From the NCBI GenBank assembly GCA_038900335.1, contig JBBMRB010000008.1:62001-126000 (forward strand): a stretch of DNA of 64,000 nucleotides, read 5' to 3'. Below, in pieces: positions 18,419 to 26,461 of the stretch. The notes beneath the pieces were generated by a model. It was not told the origin of the DNA, did not search any database, and worked only from the letters and a program-made list of their open reading frames with translations. The number at the start of each line of letters is the position of its first letter. Position 1 is the first letter of the stretch. The stretch comes from Rs1 sp038900335 (GTDB taxonomy: Bacteria; Pseudomonadota; Gammaproteobacteria; Pseudomonadales; Balneatricaceae). A program made the translations under genes and the position numbers.

Positions 18419-18439
18419 AGTTTAGATGCTATCTAAGCT
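18419..18439. promoter_or_regulatory. Inverted repeat upstream of the glycan operon
   Basis: AGTTTAGAT-GCT-ATCTAAGCT, a 9-bp inverted repeat with one G-T, lies about 45 bp before the first gene of the operon. It could be an operator or a leader hairpin; nothing in the sequence decides this. Confidence 0.35.
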
Positions 18440-18485
18440 CACTTTAATTTGATAATCTTGGCGCTAATAAAATTATTACCTGAGA

Positions 18486-19670
18486 GTGTCTGTGCGAAGT
18501 AAACTAAATAATAGCCGCCTACTTATTTATAGTCACGACTCCTTTGGTTTAGGACATCTACGACGCTGTCGCACGATCGCTCATGCGCTAGTCGATCGCT
18601 ACAAGGGGTTGTCTGTACTCATTATGACAGGCTCACCTATTATTGGCCGTTTTGATTTTAAAGCACGTGTCGATTTTATTCGCATCCCGGGCATCATCAA
18701 ATTGCACAACGGTGAATATACCTCTCTTGGTTTACACATTGACTTAGCGGACACGCTAGCGCTGCGTGAGTCTATTATTCTCAATACATCCAAAGTATTT
18801 AAGCCTGATATCTTTCTGGTTGATAAAGAACCAGGTGGGCTTAAAGGTGAAGTGATTAGTACACTTGAGTACTTTAAAGACACTGATACTCACTGCGTTT
18901 TGGGTTTGCGCGACATTATGGACTCCCCTGAGTTATTAAAAAAAGAGTGGCAGCAAAAAAACGTTTTACCGCTACTAGAGAATTTTTATAACGAGCTATG
19001 GGTGTACGGACCTGAAGAGATGGGCGACCCTCTGCAAGGCTTACCTATTAAACAGCAAGTACGCGATAAAACCCTGTACACAGGTTATCTACCTAGACAA
19101 TTACCTGAACAGACAGATACTGATACCATTGCTTTCCCTGATCGTCCTTATATTCTTGTTACCCCAGGTGGCGGTGGCGATGGTATCGAAATGATTGACT
19201 GGGTTATCAGAGCTTATGAGGCAGATGAGTCGTTAATACCTGCACATATAGTGTTAGGCCCTTTTATGGCCGCTATTGAGCGCAATGAGTTTTTAGCCAG
19301 AGCCGAAGCACTTCCCCATGTTAATGCTATTGTATTTAGTAATCACTTAGAGCACTTAATGGCCAGTTCAGTTGCGGTTATAGCAATGGGTGGCTATAAC
19401 ACTTTCTGTGAAATTCTCTCCTTTGATAAACCCGCTCTTATTTTACCTAGAAGCCAGCCGCGAGAAGAGCAGCTAATCCGAGCCAGAAATGCCGCTAGTA
19501 TTGGCTTACTGTCAATGCTTGATCTTTCTGGTGAACGCTTAACACAAGATATGGTCGAAGCAATTAACAATTTATGCTTACAAGACAAACCAAGCACTAA
19601 AAATTTAGATAAATTGCTACATGGTCTTGATTTTGTCACTGATAGATTTGGCGAGCTAGTCGATCACTAA
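18486..19670 (+). CDS. MurG-like predicted glycosyltransferase, operon gene 1
   Basis: 394 residues, soluble. The N-terminal half opens LLIYSHDSFGLGHLRRCRT, the glycine/histidine loop of the GT-B/MurG-like family of predicted glycosyltransferases (COG4671 type). The C-terminal half has VTPGGGGDG and VIAMGGYNTFCEILSFDKPALILPR, the nucleotide-sugar site of the same fold. It starts with GTG at 18486; a second GTG two codons later is an alternative and neither has a strong ribosome site. First of six same-strand genes for surface glycan assembly and a distant paralogue of the next one. Donor and acceptor are unknown. Confidence 0.82.
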   Translation: MSVRSKLNNSRLLIYSHDSFGLGHLRRCRTIAHALVDRYKGLSVLIMTGSPIIGRFDFKARVDFIRIPGIIKLHNGEYTSLGLHIDLADTLALRESIILNTSKVFKPDIFLVDKEPGGLKGEVISTLEYFKDTDTHCVLGLRDIMDSPELLKKEWQQKNVLPLLENFYNELWVYGPEEMGDPLQGLPIKQQVRDKTLYTGYLPRQLPEQTDTDTIAFPDRPYILVTPGGGGDGIEMIDWVIRAYEADESLIPAHIVLGPFMAAIERNEFLARAEALPHVNAIVFSNHLEHLMASSVAVIAMGGYNTFCEILSFDKPALILPRSQPREEQLIRARNAASIGLLSMLDLSGERLTQDMVEAINNLCLQDKPSTKNLDKLLHGLDFVTDRFGELVDH

Positions 19671-19770
19671 TATAATATCCAGTAATAATTAGTTGCACCA
19701 GTGATTCGATTCATCTTACTTATTGATTTTTATACTATCTTTTAGATAAGCTCTACTATTTAGGTGAACT

Positions 19771-20922
19771 ATGAGCAAACAGCCGCGCATTTTATTTTAC
19801 GTACAGTACTTACTTGGTATTGGTCATGTTCGTCGATCTTCTCTGATTATACAGGCGCTTTGCCAGCAAGATGTCCAAGTTGATGTGATTTTTGGCGGTG
19901 TTAGTGTCGACAGCATGTCCTTTGCCACAGCAAACATTCACCTATTACCGGCAATTAAAGCAGCTGATGCCGCCTTTAGCGGCCTGATAAAAGCCGATGG
20001 CTCTGAACTCACTGAACAGGATAAAAACCAGCGAGCGGCACAATTATTAGCGATCTGCGAGACCTTGCAACCTGATCTAATCGTCACTGAAACCTACCCT
20101 TTTGGCCGTCGTCAAATGCGTTTTGAGTTATTGCCGCTGCTCAATTGGGTTCAAGCTCAAAAAAGACCGCCGGTATTAGTTTCATCCATTCGTGACATCT
20201 TACAAAGAAGAGCGCCGGTGCGCGAGCAAGAGTGTCTTGAGCTAATCAACACATATTATCAAAAAGTGATTGTTCACGGCGATGAGCAATTCTTCCCTTT
20301 AGCTAACAGCTTTCCATTAGCACATAACATTAGCGATAAAATTAATTACAGCGGTTATGTGTGCCCAACATTAGAGCAGCCAAATGATAGCAATAGCAAA
20401 AAAAGTGGCGTTATTGTCTCAATAGGTGGCGGCAGTGTCGGCAAAGAGATACTGCAAGCTGCATTAAATTTACAACAAACAGGCTTTTTAGCAGATCAGC
20501 CATGGTTGCTAATCACCGGCCCTAATATGGACGCTGCTGATAAAGAATTTTTTTACGCGCAAAGTAATGACGCTGTAAGGGTTGTTGAAATGGCCGATAA
20601 TTTTCTTAGCTGCCTACAAAATGCTTATGTCTCTATTTCAATGGCCGGTTACAATACGATTATGGACCTGCTGCTCACCAAGACAGCTGCCGTGGTGGTA
20701 CCTTTTGAGGGAAGTGGTGAAACAGAACAGCTAACACGCAGCGATATATTAGCTGAACATCAGGTACTGACCGTGCTAAGAAGCGATGATATGAGCGCTG
20801 ATACTCTTAAAAACGCCATCAACCACGCATTACAGTCTTCTTCAAACACCATTAATGTTAATAAAAACGGTGCACAACATAGCGCTCAGTTATTGACAGA
20901 TTGGGCGCTTAATCGCCCTTAA
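19771..20922 (+). CDS. MurG-like predicted glycosyltransferase, operon gene 2
   Basis: 383 residues, same family as the preceding gene. RILFYVQYLLGIGHVRRSS forms the N-terminal loop. VSIGGGSVGKEIL and SISMAGYNTIMDLLLTKTAAVVVPFEG form the C-terminal donor site. ETYPFGRRQMRFELLPLL matches the central region typical of these proteins. The 100-bp gap before it is the largest in the operon and could hold an internal promoter; TTTAGGTGAACT before the ATG is a modest ribosome site. Tandem pairing suggests that the two act successively or as a heterodimer. Confidence 0.82.
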   Translation: MSKQPRILFYVQYLLGIGHVRRSSLIIQALCQQDVQVDVIFGGVSVDSMSFATANIHLLPAIKAADAAFSGLIKADGSELTEQDKNQRAAQLLAICETLQPDLIVTETYPFGRRQMRFELLPLLNWVQAQKRPPVLVSSIRDILQRRAPVREQECLELINTYYQKVIVHGDEQFFPLANSFPLAHNISDKINYSGYVCPTLEQPNDSNSKKSGVIVSIGGGSVGKEILQAALNLQQTGFLADQPWLLITGPNMDAADKEFFYAQSNDAVRVVEMADNFLSCLQNAYVSISMAGYNTIMDLLLTKTAAVVVPFEGSGETEQLTRSDILAEHQVLTVLRSDDMSADTLKNAINHALQSSSNTINVNKNGAQHSAQLLTDWALNRP

Positions 20923-20950
20923 TTGTCATCATTTATAGATAAGGTTTAGC

Positions 20951-21706
20951 ATGGATATTTGGCAAAAATTTGATAGTGAACTGACATTGTGGCAACAGCC
21001 GATAAAATTTTGGTGGCGCGATGATGATGCCATTGCCGATAGCGATGCTCTGCAAACAATGCTGACTATGGCGCACGACTATGCTATTGCCGTTCATTTA
21101 GCCGTTATCCCTAACAAGTTACAAGATTCCTTAAATGTCATTAAAAACGCGCAGCATAAGGCGCTGAGCTTTGTGCTTCAACACGGTGTTGAACACAAGA
21201 GTTTTGCCTTGGCTGATCAGCGAAAAATTGAGTTAGGCGGCTCGCAAAACTCTGAGCAGTTAGTGAATAAATTAGCATTAGGTCGCCAGCGCTTACAGCA
21301 GGTATTTGACGAGCAATATCTAGATATTTTAGTGCCGCCATGGAATCGTATCAGCGATGATATCGTCACAGCACTGCCAGAGATTGGCTATCGTCAACTC
21401 TCTGTATTAGGTGGCGCTAAGCTTGTCGAAACAGATTTTCACCTCAATGTTCATATCGACATTATTAATTGGAAACAGCGAGTATTTGCCGGTGAAGACG
21501 TGATACTTAACAACATCATAGACCACCTACGCAATAAACGTTTAGGCATCGATAAAAGCCAAAAACCCTGCGGGCTAATGACTCACCATTTAGATCACGA
21601 TCAACAGTGCTGGCAGTTTTTAACTAAGTTCTTCAGTACATGTCAACAACACCGCAATATACAATGGCTCAGTGGTAATGAGCTTTTAAACCACCTGCAA
21701 CAGTGA
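20951..21706 (+). CDS. Polysaccharide deacetylase-like protein
   Basis: 251 residues, no signal peptide, so cytoplasmic. WWRDDDAIADS near residue 22 matches the metal/acid Asp motif of carbohydrate-esterase-4-like proteins. VLQHGVEHKSF may supply the His ligands, VPPWNRI is the substrate-groove motif and LMTHHLDHD near the C-terminus is a conserved His cluster. It is likely to deacetylate a sugar intermediate or act as a degenerate homologue. It lies 28 bp after the second glycosyltransferase gene and 19 bp before a GT4 gene. Confidence 0.75.
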   Translation: MDIWQKFDSELTLWQQPIKFWWRDDDAIADSDALQTMLTMAHDYAIAVHLAVIPNKLQDSLNVIKNAQHKALSFVLQHGVEHKSFALADQRKIELGGSQNSEQLVNKLALGRQRLQQVFDEQYLDILVPPWNRISDDIVTALPEIGYRQLSVLGGAKLVETDFHLNVHIDIINWKQRVFAGEDVILNNIIDHLRNKRLGIDKSQKPCGLMTHHLDHDQQCWQFLTKFFSTCQQHRNIQWLSGNELLNHLQQ

Positions 21707-21725
21707 TATTGGAGCTAGATTAAAC

Positions 21726-22958
21726 GTGAAAAAGATCGCCCTTATACTCAAAGGTTACCCTCGTCTTTCTGAGACCTTTATCGCTCAAGAAATCAGAGCC
21801 CTAGAGCTGCGTGGTTTTGATATCACCCTAGTTTCATTGCGCCACCCTACGGATAAAAGCACCCATCCGATACACCAACAAATTCAAGCTGACGTCCTCT
21901 ATTTACCTGAATATTTACATATAGAGCCTTGGCGTGTTACTAAAGCCTTAATAAAAACGATAAAAACGTACTCTCTAGCTAAAGTTTTTCGTCAATTTAT
22001 AAAAGACTTTAAACGCGATAGCAGCCGAGGTCGTATTAGACGCTTTGGCCAAAGTATTGTCCTAGCAGCAGAGATGCCTGAGAACGTCGATCAAATGTAT
22101 GCACACTTCCTGCATACGCCAGCTTCAGTGACTCGCTATACTGCGCTTATCAACGATTTGCCTTGGTGTTGCTCAGCTCACGCTAAAGACATTTGGACTT
22201 CTCAAGAGTGGGATTTAGCAGAGAAGCTTAAAGAGTTACAGTGGCTAGCAACTTGCACAGGTGCTAATCATCAATATTTACAATCACTGAGTGATGACCC
22301 AAACAAAGTACATCTGGTTTATCACGGCCTTGATTTTAGCCGTTTTAATACTTTAGAGCGCCCCTCAAGGCAACACATTAATGGCCGTGATCCACAGCAG
22401 CCAGTACAAATTATTAGTGTCGGCAGGGCTGTACCTAAGAAAGGTTATGACGATATTTTAACCGCCCTTGCCAAATTACCTAAGCAGCTGCACTGGCGCT
22501 TTATCCATATTGGCGGCGGCGCTATCTTGGACGATTTAATCGCACAGGCTGAAGCCTTAGGTATTAATGACCAAATTGAATGGCGCGGCGCGCAAGCTCA
22601 AGTAGAAGTACTGCAAGCTTATCGCGACAGTGATTTATTTATTCTGGCCAGTAAAATTGTCGCTGATGGCGACCGAGATGGGATTCCCAATGTACTAATG
22701 GAAGCACAAAGCCAGTCGCTGTGCTGTTTAGCGACTAATATCTCCGGTATCCCTGAATTAATTGAAGATAAGGTTAATGGCTTATTAGTAGATTCCAATG
22801 ACCCTGATAGCTTAGCGCAGGCACTGACTACACTGATTACAGATGGCGAACTTAGAGATAATTTAGGTCGTAAAAGCCAGCAGCTATTACACCAAAATTT
22901 TAATGTTGATATTGGTATTAATCAGCTCCAAGATTTATTTGATTTAGCACATGACTAA
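21726..22958 (+). CDS. Glycosyltransferase family 4 protein
   Basis: 410 residues, GT-B fold. IALILKGYPRLSETFIAQEIRAL at the N-terminus is typical of the WcaL/AmsK-like branch that makes exopolysaccharides. The donor-binding half has SVGRAVPKKGYDDILTAL, IEWRGAQAQVEVLQAY, and DGIPNVLMEAQSQSLCCLAT with the catalytic-site Glu. A GTG start at 21726 is supported by GGAG at 21711-21714. Its last 8 bases overlap the next gene, implying coupled translation. The linkage formed is unknown. Confidence 0.87.
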   Translation: MKKIALILKGYPRLSETFIAQEIRALELRGFDITLVSLRHPTDKSTHPIHQQIQADVLYLPEYLHIEPWRVTKALIKTIKTYSLAKVFRQFIKDFKRDSSRGRIRRFGQSIVLAAEMPENVDQMYAHFLHTPASVTRYTALINDLPWCCSAHAKDIWTSQEWDLAEKLKELQWLATCTGANHQYLQSLSDDPNKVHLVYHGLDFSRFNTLERPSRQHINGRDPQQPVQIISVGRAVPKKGYDDILTALAKLPKQLHWRFIHIGGGAILDDLIAQAEALGINDQIEWRGAQAQVEVLQAYRDSDLFILASKIVADGDRDGIPNVLMEAQSQSLCCLATNISGIPELIEDKVNGLLVDSNDPDSLAQALTTLITDGELRDNLGRKSQQLLHQNFNVDIGINQLQDLFDLAHD

Positions 22959-24153
22959 ATATGTGGCGTTGCCAGATCAGCAGTTAAACAACACAGCTAT
23001 TGCCTTTTACGCCCCCCTTAAATCCCCGTCACATGCGATACCATCGGGTGATAGAAAGATCGCACGGCTATTTATAAAAGCATTAGAACACGCTGATTTT
23101 GATGTTATATTAGCAAGTAATTTACGTAGTTTCGATAAATTTGGCGATAGCAACCGCCAGCAGCGAATGATTAACATTGGCCAAAAAAAAGCGCATAAAC
23201 TCATTAAACATTGGGCAAAGAAAAATATAAAACCTTGTGCTTGGTTTAGCTATCACCTTTACTATAAAGCCCCTGATTTAATAGGCCCTGTCGTTTGTCA
23301 GCAACTAAAAATACCTTATATAGTAGCTGAGGCATCATGGGCTGAGAAACGCGCCACAGGGCCTTGGGCGCTATATCATCAACACGTTGACAAAGCACTG
23401 CAACTAGCGAGCAAAGTGATCTGTATCAACCCGATAGATAAAATAGCATTAGATCATTACTACGCTAAAAGATTGACAAGCCCTGTGAATTCTCTCAATG
23501 CCTTTATTGATGACAGTCCCCCTTTAGCAGTAAGCCGCCATGATAGCATTAGCCAAAAACAGCTAATCGCCCAGCAGTTTGGCCTAGATGCTAGCAAACC
23601 TTGGCTAATAGCCATTGCCATGATGCGTGAGGGTGATAAGTTTCACTCATATACGCTGCTACAACAAGTTATCAACAAGCTCGACAGTCACTACCAGCTG
23701 TTAATTGTTGGTGACGGCAAGAAATTTAAGCAGGTTTCAAAATTGTTTTGCCACTTGCAACAAGTTAAATTTTCAGGTTTGCTAAACAATCAGCGGATTT
23801 TAAGCATACTGCCACATTTTGAAATACTATTGTGGCCCGCTGTCAACGAAGCCATTGGCATGATTTTTTTAGAGGCTCAGCAAGCGGGAGTCACTGTCAT
23901 TGCCGGTAACTATGGCGGTGTCAACTCAGTGATTAAGCATCAGCATAGCGGCTTGTTAATCGATAACACTAGTGCTGACACATTAATAGATGAGATGCAT
24001 TTAGCTGTCGCTGCACTACTGAGTAATCGCACTGAGCTCAGTCGATTACAAACTAATGCCAAGAATTACATTGAACGAGCACACTCATTAACGAGTGCCG
24101 CAAACACTTTAAAAAGCATCATAAAACAATCACAACAAGAGCTGATTAGGTAA
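22951..24153 (+). CDS. Glycosyltransferase family 4 protein
   Basis: 400 residues, overlapping the previous gene by 8 bp. The N-terminal part (IAFYAPLKSPSHAIPSGDRKIARLFI) and the central VAEASWAEKRATGPW are unlike the preceding GT4 and define a separate subgroup. The C-terminal half holds the donor site: IAIAMMREGDKFHSYTLL, FSGLLNNQRILSIL, and LLWPAVNEAIGMIFLEAQQAG with its ExxxxxxxE-type motif. It is soluble, presumably associated with the inner membrane face. The substrate is unknown. Confidence 0.82.
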   Translation: MTKYVALPDQQLNNTAIAFYAPLKSPSHAIPSGDRKIARLFIKALEHADFDVILASNLRSFDKFGDSNRQQRMINIGQKKAHKLIKHWAKKNIKPCAWFSYHLYYKAPDLIGPVVCQQLKIPYIVAEASWAEKRATGPWALYHQHVDKALQLASKVICINPIDKIALDHYYAKRLTSPVNSLNAFIDDSPPLAVSRHDSISQKQLIAQQFGLDASKPWLIAIAMMREGDKFHSYTLLQQVINKLDSHYQLLIVGDGKKFKQVSKLFCHLQQVKFSGLLNNQRILSILPHFEILLWPAVNEAIGMIFLEAQQAGVTVIAGNYGGVNSVIKHQHSGLLIDNTSADTLIDEMHLAVAALLSNRTELSRLQTNAKNYIERAHSLTSAANTLKSIIKQSQQELIR

Positions 24154-24159
24154 TATTCT

Positions 24160-24744
24160 ATGCTAGATTTTTATTTTATTCGCCACGGCCAAACCCAGTG
24201 GAATAGCGAGAAAAAGCTACAGGGAAGAACCAACATCCCGCTAAACCAACAAGGCATAGAGCAAATTAGTGCTTATAAACTGCCCGCTAAATTTGCTGAC
24301 TTCACTTGGTTTTGCAGCCCTTTACTTAGAGCCCGTGAAAGCGCCGAGCTATTAGGGGTTAATGCGGCGAGCGAAAATTTACTGATTGAAATGAACTGGG
24401 GGCAATGGGAAGGCTTTACCCTAAAGCAATTACAGCAAAAAGACCCTATCGGCTTTGCACAAGCAGAGGCATTGGGTATCGATTTAATGCCAGCAGATGG
24501 TGAATCCCCTCGCCTTGTGGGAGAGCGCATTAGCCAATGGGCACAGCTATTAGCACTGACTTCACCTTCCCAGCAACTGGGCTGTATTAGTCATAAAGGT
24601 GTTATTAGAGCTGTGTATGCCATGGCTACTGATTGGGATATGAAAGGCAAAGCAGCTGATAAGCTTGATTACCACTGCGCTCAGCATTTTTGTTTTGACG
24701 GTGAAAAGTGGAGTGTCGGTGAGTTAAATATATCACTAAAGTAA
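24160..24744 (+). CDS. Histidine phosphatase family protein
   Basis: 194 residues. FIRHGQTQWN gives the catalytic RHG (His9) near the N-terminus. GRTNIPLNQQG and EMNWGQWEG supply the proton-donor Glu region, and CISHKGVIRA the second His. It is of the phosphoglycerate-mutase/alpha-ribazole-phosphatase type, and as the last gene of a glycan operon it probably dephosphorylates a sugar phosphate or glycerate-type intermediate. It starts 6 bp after the GT4 gene. Confidence 0.85.
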   Translation: MLDFYFIRHGQTQWNSEKKLQGRTNIPLNQQGIEQISAYKLPAKFADFTWFCSPLLRARESAELLGVNAASENLLIEMNWGQWEGFTLKQLQQKDPIGFAQAEALGIDLMPADGESPRLVGERISQWAQLLALTSPSQQLGCISHKGVIRAVYAMATDWDMKGKAADKLDYHCAQHFCFDGEKWSVGELNISLK

Positions 24745-25109
24745 GTAATACATTAGGTATCATAATGGCTATTCTGTCGTACCCACCAGGCTATAGCACA
24801 CTCTTCGTTGCTGGCGACACTGATAATTACAGTGAGATCAAAGACAGACAACTGCCGCCAGTGACGCTTTGATTATCAACACTAAGTACTGTCAAACCAC
24901 ACAGGCTACTCAGTGACAATTCTATATAGCGAAGAACTACTTGTACATTTTGTTTAAATTAATGACTAATATACAACTGCCCTATAGACGATAACAGTGG
25001 CATGCTCGGGACATCAGGTGCCCTGGATCTAATTTTTCTTCAAAACTAGATCCATAGACGCCATTGTTGGCAGGCTCTTTAAATTAGTATGAAAATTCAG
25101 CACTCACTA
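24745..25109. other. Intergenic region with three hairpins between converging units
   Basis: 365 bp with no coding region that I can support. It contains CACTG/CAGTG (24818-24834); ATCAAAG/CTTTGAT (24837-24873) enclosing a nested ACTG/CAGT hairpin; and TGGATCTA/TAGATCCA (25024-25054). Some may terminate the glycan operon, but none has a clear T-run directly after it. Confidence 0.5.
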
Positions 25110-26111
25110 TTAATCTTTATAATAGCTCTTGTACCATGCAACAAATTTTAGCATTCCCGACTCTATGCTCGTTTTTGGCACAAAGCCAGTTAAACTATGC
25201 AAGCGATCAATATCGGCAAAGGTTCTAGGTACATCACCCGCCTGCATTGGCATCATGATTTTTTCTGCTTTTTTAGCGCAAGCTGTTTCAATCGCACTGA
25301 TAAAGCGTGACAACTCAATTGGCTCATTATTGCCAATATTTAATATCTGATACGGTGCTCTAGCGGTTGCAGGGCTATTTAATAAATCGCTAGCATCCGT
25401 TTTGGGAGCAAGCGCTTGCACTCTCATAACGCCTTCGACAATATCATCGATATAGGTAAAATCGCGGAGCATTTTACCGTGATTGAATACTTTGATCGGC
25501 TGATCATTCATGATCGCATCAGTGAATAAGAACGGCGCCATATCAGGTCTTCCCCAAGGGCCATATACCGTAAAAAACCTTAGACCAGTGACAGGGATAT
25601 TATAAAGATGAGCATAACTGTGGGCCATCAGTTCATTCGACTTTTTAGTAGCCGCATAAAGTGAAACGGGATGATCGACTGCATCATCTTCACTAAATGG
25701 TATTTTTTCATTCATTGCATAAACAGAGCTAGATGAGGCAAATACTAAGTGCTCTACTTTATTGTGACGACACCCTTCTAATACATTGGCCATTCCCACT
25801 AGGTTAGAATCGATATAGGACATAGGGTTTTCTATTGAGTAACGCACCCCAGCTTGAGCCGCTAAGTGAATGACCCGGTCAAACTGATGCTCTTCAAACA
25901 ACTTCGTCATCGCTTGACGATCAGCTATATCCATTTCTTTAAACTCAAACAGCGGCCCCTCAAGCAAGCTCGCTAACCTATCCAGCTTCAGACGAGGGTC
26001 ATAGTAGTCATTTAAGTTATCAATGCCGAGTACCTGATACCCCGCTTCACACAACCTAGCAGCGGTAGCACTACCAATGAAGCCTGCGGCTCCTGTAACA
26101 AGAAATTTCAT
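25110..26111 (-). CDS. UDP-glucuronate 4-epimerase-like NAD-dependent epimerase
   Basis: 333 residues, extended short-chain dehydrogenase fold. GAAGFIGS near the N-terminus binds NAD. The catalytic YxxxK is YAATK, and NLNDYYDPRLKLDRL plus FTVYGPWGRPDMAPFLFTDAI are signatures of the CapI/LspL class that interconverts UDP-glucuronate and UDP-galacturonate. The product would feed LPS-core or capsule glycosyltransferases. It converges on the six-gene glycan operon but is transcribed on its own, so its link to that operon is only positional. Confidence 0.9.
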   Translation of the reverse strand: MKFLVTGAAGFIGSATAARLCEAGYQVLGIDNLNDYYDPRLKLDRLASLLEGPLFEFKEMDIADRQAMTKLFEEHQFDRVIHLAAQAGVRYSIENPMSYIDSNLVGMANVLEGCRHNKVEHLVFASSSSVYAMNEKIPFSEDDAVDHPVSLYAATKKSNELMAHSYAHLYNIPVTGLRFFTVYGPWGRPDMAPFLFTDAIMNDQPIKVFNHGKMLRDFTYIDDIVEGVMRVQALAPKTDASDLLNSPATARAPYQILNIGNNEPIELSRFISAIETACAKKAEKIMMPMQAGDVPRTFADIDRLHSLTGFVPKTSIESGMLKFVAWYKSYYKD

Positions 26112-26461
26112 TTTTTACCCCTAAACTAACATGCGATGATGAGCAGTCTAAACAATGCATTTTAAAAAAGCATTAATCGTTAAAATTATCTAGCGCGAGA
26201 CATATTTCAAGTCATTAAATTCAAACAGCCTACTACTGTAATCGTGCACAGCCAAAAAAGTTCAATTAATTTGCATTTTGATTAAAATACTTTGCCTATC
26301 GTAGCAGGTGCTGTCATTATTTAGGTAATTAAGCGCCCTGGACTGTTGAATTTGTTAATACTTTTGATTGAGCAACACACGATAGAAAACACTCTCACAC
26401 AGCTGTTGCATGCGACTATTAACACTAAAGTGCCTTGCTATGACTTAAGCCGGATCTATCA
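26112..26461. other. Divergent regulatory region, no gene seen
   Basis: 350 bp between the epimerase and the ABC transporter operon, AT-rich. It must contain both promoters, but I cannot point to a convincing sigma-70 or sigma-54 promoter; no GG-N10-GC element is visible. Confidence 0.5.

Noticed and set aside
26112..26461. Sigma-54 promoter for the peptide importer
   Set aside because: I looked for GG-N10-GC elements upstream of yejF, livG and the binding-protein gene and found none worth reporting.
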